Source of the DNA: UM-FILTER-47-13 sp964445195 | GTDB taxonomy: Bacteria; Pseudomonadota; Alphaproteobacteria; Micavibrionales; Micavibrionaceae | Direction of reading: 5' to 3' | NCBI GenBank assembly: GCA_964445195.1 | Contig: CAYUKA010000001.1 | Coordinates: 176,656-240,655 of the forward strand | DNA length: 64,000 bases | In this document: positions 42,982-51,159 of the stretch, in pieces | Numbering within the stretch: position 1 is the first letter of the stretch | How the letters are laid out: each line of letters opens with the position of its first letter | Notes under the pieces: generated by a model | The model's input: only the letters and a program-made list of their open reading frames with translations | What the model was told of the DNA's origin: nothing | The model's database searches: none | Made by a program: the position numbers and the translations under genes

Positions 42982-43572
42982 ATGGCAAAAAAACAGAATA
43001 AAACACAGCCTGAGATCATCAGGGAAAAAGTTGTCAATACTACGCTGGAACTCGCCGCCGAACAGGGCTGGACACAGACAAGCCTGGCCGCCATCGCCAC
43101 CCGCGCCGACATCCCGCTGCATGAACTGCACGACCATTTCGAGGACCGGTTCGATATTCTGGCCGCTTATGGCCGGATGATCGACAAGCGCGTTATGGCG
43201 GAAATCGGTGCGCCTGATCCCGGCCTGACGGCGCGCGAGGCGCTGTTTGATATCCTGATGGAGCGATTCGATGTGCTGAACGAACAACGGGAAGGCGTGC
43301 GCGCGATCCTTAAATCCTTCTGTCTTGATCCGAAACAGGCGGTCATCAGCCTGCCGCATCTCGGCCGCTCGATGAGCTGGATGCTGGAGGCCGCCGGTAT
43401 AGACACGGCCGGCTACCGCGGCGCGCTCAAAGTCGCCGGTTTAAGCGGCCTGTATCTCAAGACCCTGAAAGTCTGGATGAGCGACGACAGCCCCGATATG
43501 GGCAAAACCATGGCAGCGCTCGATAAACATCTGGGCCGGGCCGAAAAATGGGCGGACAGTTTCGGGCTATAA
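42982..43572 (+). CDS. TetR family transcriptional regulator
   Basis: A 196-residue protein with an AAGGAGG site. The N-terminal 60 residues form a TetR HTH: IIREKVVNTTLELAAEQGWT, then TSLAAIATRADIPLHELHDH with the recognition helix, then FEDRFDILAAYG. The ligand-binding helical domain follows and resembles COQ9/RpsU-divergent-type TetR proteins (MSWMLEAAGIDTAGYRGALK). It is adjacent to the T2 element. The target genes and ligand cannot be read from the sequence. Confidence 0.85.
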   Translation: MAKKQNKTQPEIIREKVVNTTLELAAEQGWTQTSLAAIATRADIPLHELHDHFEDRFDILAAYGRMIDKRVMAEIGAPDPGLTAREALFDILMERFDVLNEQREGVRAILKSFCLDPKQAVISLPHLGRSMSWMLEAAGIDTAGYRGALKVAGLSGLYLKTLKVWMSDDSPDMGKTMAALDKHLGRAEKWADSFGL

Positions 43573-43602
43573 GGGGCGAGATGTGAGGGCGTGAGTGGTG
43601 AG

Positions 43603-43959
43603 TTAGACTTTTTTGTACAGGCCGTTTAGCATTTTTGAAATTTCATCGTACTCCTGATCCCATGCTTTCCATTGTTCCCGGTCAATATAATTGAGTTCGC
43701 TACAAAATTTCAGCCAGACACGCATTTCTTCGCTTGAACCGGCGCAGATTGTAATAAACCGTTTAAATTCAGGCTTTGAGAAATGCTGCTTAGCATGGCC
43801 TTCTGCGAGGTTCGCGCAAATGCTCTTACTAGCCCTGCGTATTTGATCGGCCAGCGCATATTGCTCTGTTTTGGGCAACGTCATACTGAATTCATGGATT
43901 TGCAAAGCCATAGCGAAAGCGCGCTGATAAACCTGCATATCCTCATATCTCTTAAACAA
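43603..43959 (-). CDS. Four-helix-bundle (S23-type) protein
   Basis: A 118-residue protein of the S23/23S rRNA intervening-sequence family: YEDMQVYQRAFAMALQIHEF at the start, ALADQIRRASKSICANLAEG near 35 and EFKRFITICAGSSEEMRVWL near 64 are its hallmarks. Structures of the family are four-helix bundles forming rings, and the function is unknown. A TTG start is used in order to keep the conserved YEDMQVYQ; an ATG seven codons later is the alternative. The gene is bracketed by GTGAG-rich repeats (43578-43604 and 43961-44015), a setting typical for these genes. Confidence 0.85.
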   Translation of the reverse strand: MFKRYEDMQVYQRAFAMALQIHEFSMTLPKTEQYALADQIRRASKSICANLAEGHAKQHFSKPEFKRFITICAGSSEEMRVWLKFCSELNYIDREQWKAWDQEYDEISKMLNGLYKKV

Positions 43960-43960
43960 C

Positions 43961-44015
43961 CCTCACCTCTCGCGACTCAGCTCTCATATCTCACGTCCTC
44001 GCTCACTCACATCTC
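43961..44015. repeat. CTCAC/GTGAG repeat tract beside the S23-type gene
   Basis: A 55-bp tract built of repeated CTCAC, CTCGC and CTCATATCT units. Its last ten bases (44006-44015) are the exact reverse complement of GAGATGTGAG at 43578-43587 on the other side of the S23-type gene, so the gene lies within inverted GTGAG-type repeats. Confidence 0.5.
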
Positions 44016-45236
44016 TTACGCCGCCGCGTACTGAAAGACGTGATTTTCGTGCCAAAGGCGTTCCAGCACATCGGCAAGATGATCAACCTGCTCCAGACTG
44101 TGTGCCGCTGTTGCCGTCAGGCGCAGGCGTTCCGTCCCTTTCGGCACGGTCGGATAATTAATCGGCTGGACGTAAATATCATGCTCGTTCAGCAGCAGGT
44201 CAGTCACCATCTTGCAGCAGGTGGCCTCACCGACAACCAGCGGTACGATATGGCTTTCCCCTTTCATGTAAGGCATATCCGCTTTATCCAGCCGTTCCTT
44301 CAGGCGCTTGACGTTGCGGCGCTGACGCGCGCGCTCCATACCGGACACTTTAAGATACTCAACACTGGCTCGCGCCCCGGCCAGTAACGCGGGCGGCAGG
44401 GCCGTGGTAAAAATGAAGCCTGATGCAAAAGAGCGCACCGCATCAACCGTTTCGCGCCGCCCGGCAATATAGCCGCCCATCAGACCGTAAGCCTTGCCGA
44501 ACGTCCCCTCGATAATATCAACCCGCTCCATCAGGCCGCGTTCCTCAGCCACCCCGGCGCCGCGGGCGCCGTAAAGCCCGACGCCGTGCACCTCATCCAG
44601 GTAGGTCAGTGCGCCGTAGCGTTCGGCCATGTCGAGAATTTCGGAAATCGGGGCAATGTCGCCCTCCATTGAATAGACCGATTCAAAAGCAATAATTTTG
44701 GGTGCCGCCGCATCAGCCTGCCGCAACAACTCTTCCAGGTGCGCAACATCGTTATGCCGGAAAATCCGTTTTTCCGCCTTGCTGCTTTTCATGCCATGAA
44801 TCATCGAGGCATGGTTGAGTTCGTCAGAAAAAATGATACAGCCGGGCATTAACCTGCCCAGCGTGCCCAGCGCACCTTCATTGGCGACATAACCGGAGGA
44901 AAATACGAGTGCCGCTTCCTTGCCGTGCAAATCGGCAAGACTGTCTTCCAGTTCGATATGATAGCGCGTGGTACCGGAAATATTGCGCGTACCTCCGGCC
45001 CCGGCGCCGCTGCGCATGATCGCGTCTTTCATCGCATCCAGCACGGCCGGGTTCTGGCCCATGCCGAGATAATCATTACTGCACCAGATGGTCACTTCAC
45101 GCGGTTCTGAGTCCTGCGGATAATAAAGCGCCTGTGGGAATCGTCCGACAATCCGCTCCAGAGTTGCAAAAGTGCGATAACGCCCTTCCTGTTTCAGATC
45201 GTCAATCCGCGCGGTAAAAAAATCGTTATAGTCCAT
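44016..45236 (-). CDS. hemA: 5-aminolevulinate synthase
   Basis: Condenses glycine and succinyl-CoA to 5-aminolevulinate, the first step of heme synthesis by the Shemin route used by alphaproteobacteria. The 406-residue alpha-oxoamine synthase has the glycine-rich GAGAGGTRNISGTT near 78, the PLP His in ELNHASMIHG (H142), the Asp in YLDEVHGVG (D214) and the Schiff-base Lys in EGTFGKAYGLMGGY (K248). The length matches the bacterial ALAS. Confidence 0.96.
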   Translation of the reverse strand: MDYNDFFTARIDDLKQEGRYRTFATLERIVGRFPQALYYPQDSEPREVTIWCSNDYLGMGQNPAVLDAMKDAIMRSGAGAGGTRNISGTTRYHIELEDSLADLHGKEAALVFSSGYVANEGALGTLGRLMPGCIIFSDELNHASMIHGMKSSKAEKRIFRHNDVAHLEELLRQADAAAPKIIAFESVYSMEGDIAPISEILDMAERYGALTYLDEVHGVGLYGARGAGVAEERGLMERVDIIEGTFGKAYGLMGGYIAGRRETVDAVRSFASGFIFTTALPPALLAGARASVEYLKVSGMERARQRRNVKRLKERLDKADMPYMKGESHIVPLVVGEATCCKMVTDLLLNEHDIYVQPINYPTVPKGTERLRLTATAAHSLEQVDHLADVLERLWHENHVFQYAAA

Positions 45237-45347
45237 AGACAGTCTGTACTCCCGAAGCTACAGCTCTTTCTATACCATTATTTTAGTCTTGAAAATAGCC
45301 GCGCCCCTCTTTTCAGCATACATTTCCCCTGACACGCCTTTACAAGG

Positions 45348-45477
45348 CCGAACAGGAAAGGTAAAGATACAATGAAAACAAGCGAAAGCATAGCCATAGC
45401 TACGGTGAGCTTGTTTTCATTGTATCTTTACCTTTCCTGTTCGGCAGAACATTACGAAATTAATGAGTCCTGAGCCT
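45348..45477. mobile_element. MITE-like element, copy T3, with a 36-bp perfect palindrome
   Basis: Two 36-bp arms (45348-45383 and 45409-45444) are exact reverse complements around a 25-base loop. They begin CCGAACAGGAAAGGTAAAG and end at AAAACAAGC. The right side continues into the same terminal repeat as T1, and 45426-45477 is identical over 52 bp to 10461-10512. The left terminal repeat is missing, so the copy is incomplete. The AAACAAGC core resembles that inside T2. It fills most of the gap between hemA and the ribokinase gene. Confidence 0.75.
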
Positions 45478-45513
45478 GGGCTAAGCTGAATGAAACAAGG
45501 AGCAATGCGTTCA

Positions 45514-46437
45514 ATGCTTATCGTCTTCGGCGCTATCAACATGGATATGGTTTTCACAGCGGGTCAATTGCCGCAGCCCGGTGAAACCGTTTTATGCGAA
45601 AGTTACCAGATCACCTCCGGCGGCAAGGGCGCGAACCAGGCCCTGGCCGCAGCGCGTATGGGGGTGAAAGTGGCGCTGGCCGGCTGTGTTGGCGATGACG
45701 GCCCGGCGCTGCGGATGCTGCGCGCCCTGCGGCGGGACGGCGTGATGACAACAGGCGTGGCGGAATCGCCGAGCCTGCCGACCGGCTGCGCCAGCGTGAT
45801 TATTGACAATAAAGGCAACAACCAGATCGTTGTCGCGGCCGGCGCCAATAGCGAGGCCCAGGCCGATCAGCTGCCCGACGAGGTGCTGCACGGTAAGAAT
45901 GTCGTGCTGATCCAGATGGAACTGCCGCCAGAAGAGAATCACAAGCTGATCAACCGCGCCCATGAGCGCGGCGCAAGAATTATCCTGAACCTCGCGCCGG
46001 TCATCACGCTGCCGCAGGACGTGCTGAACAAGCTCGACTACCTGATCGTTAATGAGCTGGAGGCGGCGCAAATCGCCGGCAAGCTGGGCCTGACAGTCGA
46101 AAAAGATGCGCTCACCCTTGCCCGGGCCTTATCGCAGCAGGGCGAACTAAACTGTATCGTGACAATCGGCGCGCAAGGCTCGGTCGCCTGTAGCAAAAAG
46201 GGCACAACCTACAAAGTGTCCGCGCTGAAAATCGAAGAAGAGGATATCATCGATACAACCGGTGCCGGCGATGCCTATTGCGGCACCTTTGCCGCACTGA
46301 TCCATAACGGCGCGCCCCTGAAAGACGCGATGCGTCATGCCGCAGTGGCCGGCTCCCTCGCCTGCCGTAAACAGGGTGCGCAGGATTCGTTCGCCTATCT
46401 CGGCGATATCAAGGCGCATCTGGAACATCTGGAATAG
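45514..46437 (+). CDS. rbsK: Ribokinase
   Basis: A PfkB-family kinase of about 307 residues that phosphorylates ribose or a related pentose. Signatures: VFGAINMDMVF at the start, TSGGKGANQALAAARMGVKV near 30 (PfkB signature 1), LNLAPVITLP near 158, and DTTGAGDAYCGTFAALIHNG near 250 with the catalytic Asp (signature 2). ATGs at 45490, 45505 and 45514 are possible; the AAGGAG at 45497-45502 is too close to 45505, so 45514 is preferred. No ribose transporter genes are nearby. Confidence 0.85.
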   Translation: MLIVFGAINMDMVFTAGQLPQPGETVLCESYQITSGGKGANQALAAARMGVKVALAGCVGDDGPALRMLRALRRDGVMTTGVAESPSLPTGCASVIIDNKGNNQIVVAAGANSEAQADQLPDEVLHGKNVVLIQMELPPEENHKLINRAHERGARIILNLAPVITLPQDVLNKLDYLIVNELEAAQIAGKLGLTVEKDALTLARALSQQGELNCIVTIGAQGSVACSKKGTTYKVSALKIEEEDIIDTTGAGDAYCGTFAALIHNGAPLKDAMRHAAVAGSLACRKQGAQDSFAYLGDIKAHLEHLE

Positions 46438-46467
46438 CCAGCCGTTCCTTTTTTAAATCCCCCCAAT

Positions 46468-46534
46468 GTCATTCCGAACACCTGTGAGGAATCTTCTTGT
46501 ATCAGGAAGATCTCCCGCATCCGCTCGAGATGAC
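46468..46534. repeat. Family A palindromic repeat
   Basis: A 67-bp element beginning GTCATTCCGAACACC and ending CGCATCCGCTCGAGATGAC, with AATCTTC/GAAGATC near the centre. It lies between the convergent ribokinase and motility-protein genes and may serve as terminator for both. Confidence 0.6.
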
Positions 46535-46556
46535 AACCAAAAATAAAGAGAAACGA

Positions 46557-46736
46557 TCAGGCTGAAATATTGACGCTCACGCCGCGCGTGCCGGATGTCG
46601 GCACAGTGGCGACAGAGTCCTGCAAAAGCGCAGCCACTTGCTGCTGCATCCGGACATTTTGCCTGAGAACCTCGAGCGCAACGGCTTGCTGCGTCAGGGC
46701 GATGTCTGCGGCAATTCCCGCCGAAACTGCGACCAT
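46557..46736 (-). CDS. Small putative motility protein, YjfB-like
   Basis: A 59-residue protein with a GGAAGGAG site upstream of ATG 46736. The sequence (SAGIAADIALTQQAVALEVL, then MQQQVAALLQD) matches the YjfB-like putative motility protein family (PF14070) in length, in the QxAVxLEVLR pattern and in the C-terminal Thr/Ser tail. The family function is unproven. It is the last gene of a minus-strand group with a response regulator and a helical protein, which fits a chemotaxis or motility role. Confidence 0.65.
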   Translation of the reverse strand: MVAVSAGIAADIALTQQAVALEVLRQNVRMQQQVAALLQDSVATVPTSGTRGVSVNISA

Positions 46737-46788
46737 AAAAGGACTCCTTCCTTATATTATACGGTAGCACAAAACCATTAACGGCCGG

Positions 46789-47313
46789 TTAGCCGCTCGG
46801 TTTCATATCATACTTGCGGTAATAACGCTTGCAGGCGCCGTAAAGCTCCTGCGCCAGCGCCTTGCCTTCGCGGCCGCCACTGCCGCGCAATTTATTGGTG
46901 ACGATCACTGTCAGCGTATTCTGGTGGGCCGCGATGATGTCATAGACCTCGTTATTCAGCTCATCAATATTTTCAAGGAAATTCAGTACGATATCGGCGA
47001 TTTCGCTGGCCAGCATATATTTAAACATCCCGCCGTTGGCTTTAATCTCCATAATCGGCTGGGTCAGCTTGTCAACAGCGTCACTGCCATGGATCTTACC
47101 GCTTTTGGCATCGGCAACGATATCATCCAGCCGCTTCATCATTTCCTGTGCGATTGGCGCAAAATCGACCGGGCTTTCGTCTATATATTCCTCAGCCCGC
47201 TTCAGACGCAGCGACTCAATGCCGCCGGAACCGACTTTTTCCCGCAGAATATTAGGCGGATCAATAAAACGGACTTTTGTTTTGCCGCGGCCGGATGAAT
47301 GCTGTTTCTCCAT
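46789..47313 (-). CDS. Helical protein linked to a response regulator, possible chemotaxis role
   Basis: A 174-residue protein. After a basic N-terminus (KTKVRFIDPPNILREKVGSG) it is all helical, with APIAQEMMKRLDDIVADAK near 53 and GGMFKYMLASEIADIVLNFL near 95, then AHQNTLTVIVTNKLRG. It starts 9 bp after the response regulator stop, so the two are cotranscribed and probably function together. The helical hairpin could be a phosphatase (CheZ/CheE-like) or an adaptor; no catalytic motif is certain. The family is not named. Confidence 0.7.
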   Translation of the reverse strand: MEKQHSSGRGKTKVRFIDPPNILREKVGSGGIESLRLKRAEEYIDESPVDFAPIAQEMMKRLDDIVADAKSGKIHGSDAVDKLTQPIMEIKANGGMFKYMLASEIADIVLNFLENIDELNNEVYDIIAAHQNTLTVIVTNKLRGSGGREGKALAQELYGACKRYYRKYDMKPSG

Positions 47314-47322
47314 GACCTGTAT

Positions 47323-47910
47323 CTACTCCTTGGCATCGCGGGCGGTTTTGCGCGCCTGGTCTTTCAGATCGCGCAGCAACGCCGCCGCCTTGTCTTCTGG
47401 CATCGACGCAATTTCAGCGAACTCATCAGCCTCGCGCCTGAACGGTCCCATATAGCCTTTCGGCTTCTTGCGGCGGCGGTCGGGACCGAAGAACTCTTCC
47501 GCATCAACAAAACGCCTTGGCTTTTCAATCAACTGCTCAATCCGGGCATAAAGATCCTTGGCCCGGAACGGCTTGACCAGGAACTCGGTCACGCCATGGT
47601 CGCGCGCCTGCTCCACCCTGACCCGGTGGCTGTAACCGGTCATCATAATAATCGGCACGAACCGGTTTGGTGATTTGGGATCGCTGCGAATTTTGTGAAT
47701 TAGCTGCGTCCCGTTATAGGGTTCCATCAACCAGTCGGTGATAACCATATCCGGGCTGTACTGACAGAATTTTTCGAATCCTTCGGACGCATCATGCGCG
47801 AGAATAATGTCCTGAAAACCGAAAATCTTCAGCAGCGACCCGGTCAACGCCAGCATAGGCTGCATATCATCGATCACCAGAACCGTGGCTTTACTGAATT
47901 CATAAGTCAT
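47323..47910 (-). CDS. CheY-like response regulator with basic C-terminal extension
   Basis: Residues 1-125 form a complete receiver domain: acidic pair D14-D15 (VLVIDDMQPM), phosphoacceptor D59 (MVITDWLMEP), T91 (IIMMTGYS) and K113 (FLVKPFRAKD). Residues 130-195 are a Lys/Arg/Asp-rich helical extension without an HTH, so output is probably by protein contact. The partner kinase is not in the window. The next gene downstream, separated by 9 bp, is the likely output partner. Confidence 0.88.
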   Translation of the reverse strand: MTYEFSKATVLVIDDMQPMLALTGSLLKIFGFQDIILAHDASEGFEKFCQYSPDMVITDWLMEPYNGTQLIHKIRSDPKSPNRFVPIIMMTGYSHRVRVEQARDHGVTEFLVKPFRAKDLYARIEQLIEKPRRFVDAEEFFGPDRRRKKPKGYMGPFRREADEFAEIASMPEDKAAALLRDLKDQARKTARDAKE

Positions 47911-48049
47911 GGATTAAAATTATAACAGAAAAATACGAGGCTGGGATTTTGAACACCTTAAAAATCTCACGATTTCACATGGTAAACAACGAAAATTTGC
48001 GCTTTGTCCCAATAAACACCCGTGCCATACTGCTGATCATAATAAAGCC

Positions 48050-49705
48050 ATGACAAAACTGACAGGAACAGGCGGCACATTACTGATCGACAGCCTTGCA
48101 CGGCAGGGTTCACGGCGTTTTTCCTGCGTCGCGGGCGAAAGTTATCTTGATGCGCTGAACGCCGTGCTGGATTACCCGGATATTAATGTTGTGACCTGCC
48201 GCCAGGAAGGTGGTGCGGCCTTTATGGCTGAAAGCTGGGGCAAGCTGTACGGCGAACCGGGCGTCTGTTTTGTCACCCGCGGGCCCGGTGCCTGCAACGC
48301 TTCAATCGGCGTCCATACGGCGATGCAGGATTCAACACCGCTGATCCTGTTCATGGGACAGGTCGCGCGTAAAGATAAGGGCCGCGAAGCTTTTCAGGAA
48401 ATCGACGTGCCGCAGGTCTTTGGCGGGCTGGCGAAATGGGCAACAGAAATTACCACCCCGGACGCCATCCCAGCAACCGTACAAAAAGCCTACGAAACAG
48501 CAACATCCGGCCGCCCCGGCCCGGTCGTGATCGGCCTGCCGGAAGATATGCTGACCGAAACGGCGGCGGCAGAACCGGCTGCCGGCTATACGCCCACCCT
48601 CGCCGGCTTTACCGCCGAAGATGTAACCGCGCTACAGGATAAGCTGAGCGGCGCCAACCGGCCACTGGCCATTATAGGCGGCGCGCACTGGACCGACGAG
48701 GCCGTGGACGCCTTCATGCAATTCGCCAATGCCTGTCATCTGCCGGTCACCGCCTCGTTCCGGCGGCAGGATCTGTTCGATCACAACGACAGCTGCTATG
48801 TCGGTGAATTGGGCACCGGGCCAAACCCGGCGCTGCTGGAAAAGATCGGAGAAGCGGATCTATTGTTAGTGATCGGCGCGCGGCTGAATGAAATCTGTAC
48901 GCAGGGCTATACGGTCCCCGCCCCGCCAAAACCGGCGCAAACGCTGATCCACATTCACCCGGCGCAGGCCGAGCTTGGCAAGGTCTACCAGGCGGATCTT
49001 GCGATCACCGCCGATGTCAAACACGCCGCCGCTGCACTGGCCGGGGCGGGCTTCGCCATTGACGGGCGGCGCTGGGCCGGCTGGCGGGAAGAGTTGCGGC
49101 AACTTTACAGCGACCGGACCGCTATTGACACCACGAGCCGCCCGGACTGGCAGGGCGCGGATATGACGCTGATTTTCGATCATCTGCGCGACACCCTGCC
49201 GCGCGATGCCATTATCACCACCGATGCCGGGAATTTCAGCGGCTGGGCGCAACGCTACCTGCGTTACGGCCGGCCGGGCCGTCTGCTGGCGCCGATCAGC
49301 GGCGCAATGGGCTATGCCGTGCCGGCCGCGGTCGGCGCCGCGCTGGCGGAACCGGACCGGACCGTGCTCGGCCTGTGCGGCGATGGCGGATTCATGATGA
49401 CCGGACAGGAACTGGCCACCGCCCTGCATCATGATGCCAGGCCGGTGATCATGGTCTGTAACAACAATATGTACGGCACGATCCGCATGCACCAGGAGCG
49501 CGACTATCCCGGCCGCCCCAGCGCCACCGCCCTGACCAACCCCGATTTTGTCAAACTGGCCGAGAGTTACGGCGCTTTCGCCGCACGGGTTGAAGATGCC
49601 GCCACCTTCCCGGCAGCCTGGCAAGCCGCACAAAACGCCGGCAAGGCCGCTGTCATTGAGGTTTGCATGGATCCGCGGCAGATTACGACGAGCGCCAAAC
49701 CCTAA
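48050..49705 (+). CDS. Thiamine pyrophosphate enzyme, acetolactate synthase-like
   Basis: A 551-residue three-domain TPP enzyme. The N-terminal domain has the catalytic Glu in TCRQEGGAAFMAESWG near residue 53, the central domain the nucleotide-like fold (LAIIGGAHWTDEAVDAFMQF near 205), and the C-terminal domain the TPP motif GDGGFMMTGQELATAL ending in CNNNMYGTIRMHQERDYPGR. There is no ilvN small subunit next to it, so it is probably a stand-alone decarboxylase or synthase rather than the valine pathway enzyme. The exact substrate is unknown. Confidence 0.85.
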   Translation: MTKLTGTGGTLLIDSLARQGSRRFSCVAGESYLDALNAVLDYPDINVVTCRQEGGAAFMAESWGKLYGEPGVCFVTRGPGACNASIGVHTAMQDSTPLILFMGQVARKDKGREAFQEIDVPQVFGGLAKWATEITTPDAIPATVQKAYETATSGRPGPVVIGLPEDMLTETAAAEPAAGYTPTLAGFTAEDVTALQDKLSGANRPLAIIGGAHWTDEAVDAFMQFANACHLPVTASFRRQDLFDHNDSCYVGELGTGPNPALLEKIGEADLLLVIGARLNEICTQGYTVPAPPKPAQTLIHIHPAQAELGKVYQADLAITADVKHAAAALAGAGFAIDGRRWAGWREELRQLYSDRTAIDTTSRPDWQGADMTLIFDHLRDTLPRDAIITTDAGNFSGWAQRYLRYGRPGRLLAPISGAMGYAVPAAVGAALAEPDRTVLGLCGDGGFMMTGQELATALHHDARPVIMVCNNNMYGTIRMHQERDYPGRPSATALTNPDFVKLAESYGAFAARVEDAATFPAAWQAAQNAGKAAVIEVCMDPRQITTSAKP

Positions 49706-49787
49706 TTTTTTCCGTAACATAATTGCTTTATCGAGATCATTTATGGTAAGCAATTGGGCTATCTAATTAAAAAAAACAGTTACGCGT

Positions 49788-50771
49788 ATGAACGACACGA
49801 CCAACCATAGCAGGCTACCGCCGGAGATTGATAACAAGGTCATCCAGCGCATTGTCGCTGACGGCCCTGAAACACGGAACAACAAGATCACCGTTGGTGA
49901 TGTCTTTAACCTGCTGGTGGTCAAGGGGCTGAAAACGAAGGCTATTCGCCGCCTGCGTCCGGATATAAAACCGGAAACCATTGCCCTGACACGTGCGTTC
50001 ATTATTTCGGCCCGCCCGGATATTTACCGGCAACTGGTTGATAATGACAGCGCGGATTACCGCATGCTGGTGGATGAAGCTCTGCCGGCGCGGATTATAC
50101 CTGCGATACGCCAGGGCTTTAGCTATGCCACACATACGAATTTTGTTGGCCTTAACGGCAAAGGCCGCAGCCACCCGCAGGGCGATCAGGATTTGTGGGT
50201 ATGGGCTGTTAATAATAACATAGACGCGATCGTCACCCGCGATTACGCAACCACCTCTGACGATCAGGACCTGACCGCCATCGCGCTGGCTGATAGCTTA
50301 AAAATGATCGCCAAGATGGACGAAACGGCCCGCGACAGTATCAATCTGGATGAGCTGCCGCTGATCATTCATATCAAAAGCGAAAAAGCCGATTACAAAA
50401 CGATTGCTAAAATTTTCACCGCTCATCAGCAGTCCATACAGAGTTACCTGGAAACGCGGTCTACACCCTTCATTATGGTCACTGAAAACGGGGTCAAGTC
50501 CGGTCCGACTTATATTGAGCTTTGGGACAGATACCTGCAGCAGCAAACAGGAAATTATGAAACAATCCCCCGCCGCGACCGGCAAAAGGAACAATGGAAA
50601 AGATCCATTCTCGGCGGGCGTCAGGAAACAGACTTATCCCCGTACCAACGCCAGCGGATTGACCAACTTGTCAATGCAGCGGCAGCGGTATGCAGCGGCA
50701 ATGCAAGCGCCCGCGACAGGGAAATTCTCGACCACAGAAAGGGTGTGCGCCGCAAACCTTCTTTACCCTAG
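49788..50771 (+). CDS. Fusion of DUF433-like antitoxin and DUF5615 PIN-like toxin domains
   Basis: Residues 33-78 resemble the DUF433 helix-turn-helix (KITVGDVFNLLVVKGLKTKA, then RPDIKPETIALTRAFI). Residues 92-235 resemble the DUF5615 PIN-like nuclease: MLVDEALPARIIPAIRQ, HTNFVGLNGKG, DQDLWVWAVNNNIDAIVTRD with candidate acidic residues D95, E96, D134 and D152, and the closing LPLIIHIKSEKADYKTIAKI plus FIMVTENGVK. These two families usually occur as separate adjacent toxin-antitoxin genes. A basic C-terminal tail (240-327) follows. Family assignment is by pattern, not by a search. Confidence 0.65.
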   Translation: MNDTTNHSRLPPEIDNKVIQRIVADGPETRNNKITVGDVFNLLVVKGLKTKAIRRLRPDIKPETIALTRAFIISARPDIYRQLVDNDSADYRMLVDEALPARIIPAIRQGFSYATHTNFVGLNGKGRSHPQGDQDLWVWAVNNNIDAIVTRDYATTSDDQDLTAIALADSLKMIAKMDETARDSINLDELPLIIHIKSEKADYKTIAKIFTAHQQSIQSYLETRSTPFIMVTENGVKSGPTYIELWDRYLQQQTGNYETIPRRDRQKEQWKRSILGGRQETDLSPYQRQRIDQLVNAAAAVCSGNASARDREILDHRKGVRRKPSLP

Positions 50772-50780
50772 GCTCAGGAC
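50768..50780. repeat. Solo T-element end between convergent genes
   Basis: CTAGGCTCAGGAC is identical to the outermost 13 bases of element T1. It supplies the TAG stop of the plus-strand fusion gene and, read backward, the TCCTGA that holds the TGA stop of the minus-strand pterin dehydratase gene. Confidence 0.45.
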
Positions 50781-51079
50781 GCAGCGTACTTATCCATCAG
50801 CCGCGCCATCTTGAAATCGAGCGCCGACAGGCCGCCGACATCATGGGTGTTCAGCGTGACCTCGACCCGGTTATAGACGTTGAACCATTCTGGGTGATGG
50901 TTCATCTTTTCGGCCAATAAAGCCGCCCGGCTCATGAACGCCCAGGCCTGGCTAAAGTTTTTAAAAGTAAAAGTCCTGATGATCGCATCTTTATCAGGCA
51001 GCCTGTCCCAGCCGTCCAGTTCTTGCAGACCGCTGGCGATCTGTTCCTGCGAAAATTTTTCAACTCCGTTTTCAGCCAT
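50774..51079 (-). CDS. phhB: 4a-hydroxytetrahydrobiopterin dehydratase
   Basis: A 101-residue pterin-4a-carbinolamine dehydratase. The active-site motif EKMNHHPEWFNVYNRV near residue 56, with two catalytic His residues, and VEVTLNTHDVGGLSALDFKM near 72 are diagnostic. The enzyme recycles the pterin cofactor of phenylalanine hydroxylase, or acts in molybdopterin metabolism in bacteria that lack it. No phhA is nearby. It is divergent from the zincin-like gene. Confidence 0.93.
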   Translation of the reverse strand: MAENGVEKFSQEQIASGLQELDGWDRLPDKDAIIRTFTFKNFSQAWAFMSRAALLAEKMNHHPEWFNVYNRVEVTLNTHDVGGLSALDFKMARLMDKYAAS

Positions 51080-51159
51080 TGTCGAATGCTCCGTTTCAGC
51101 ATAAAATGTAAGGGAATCGGTTCAGTTTCGCTTTTATAACACGGGTGGATGAAATTTCC

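Noticed and set aside
46453..46770. 105-codon Cys/Arg-rich frame over the YjfB-like gene
   Set aside because: Composition (Arg, Cys, His) is that of a wrong frame; the overlapping 59-codon frame has the ribosome site and family pattern.
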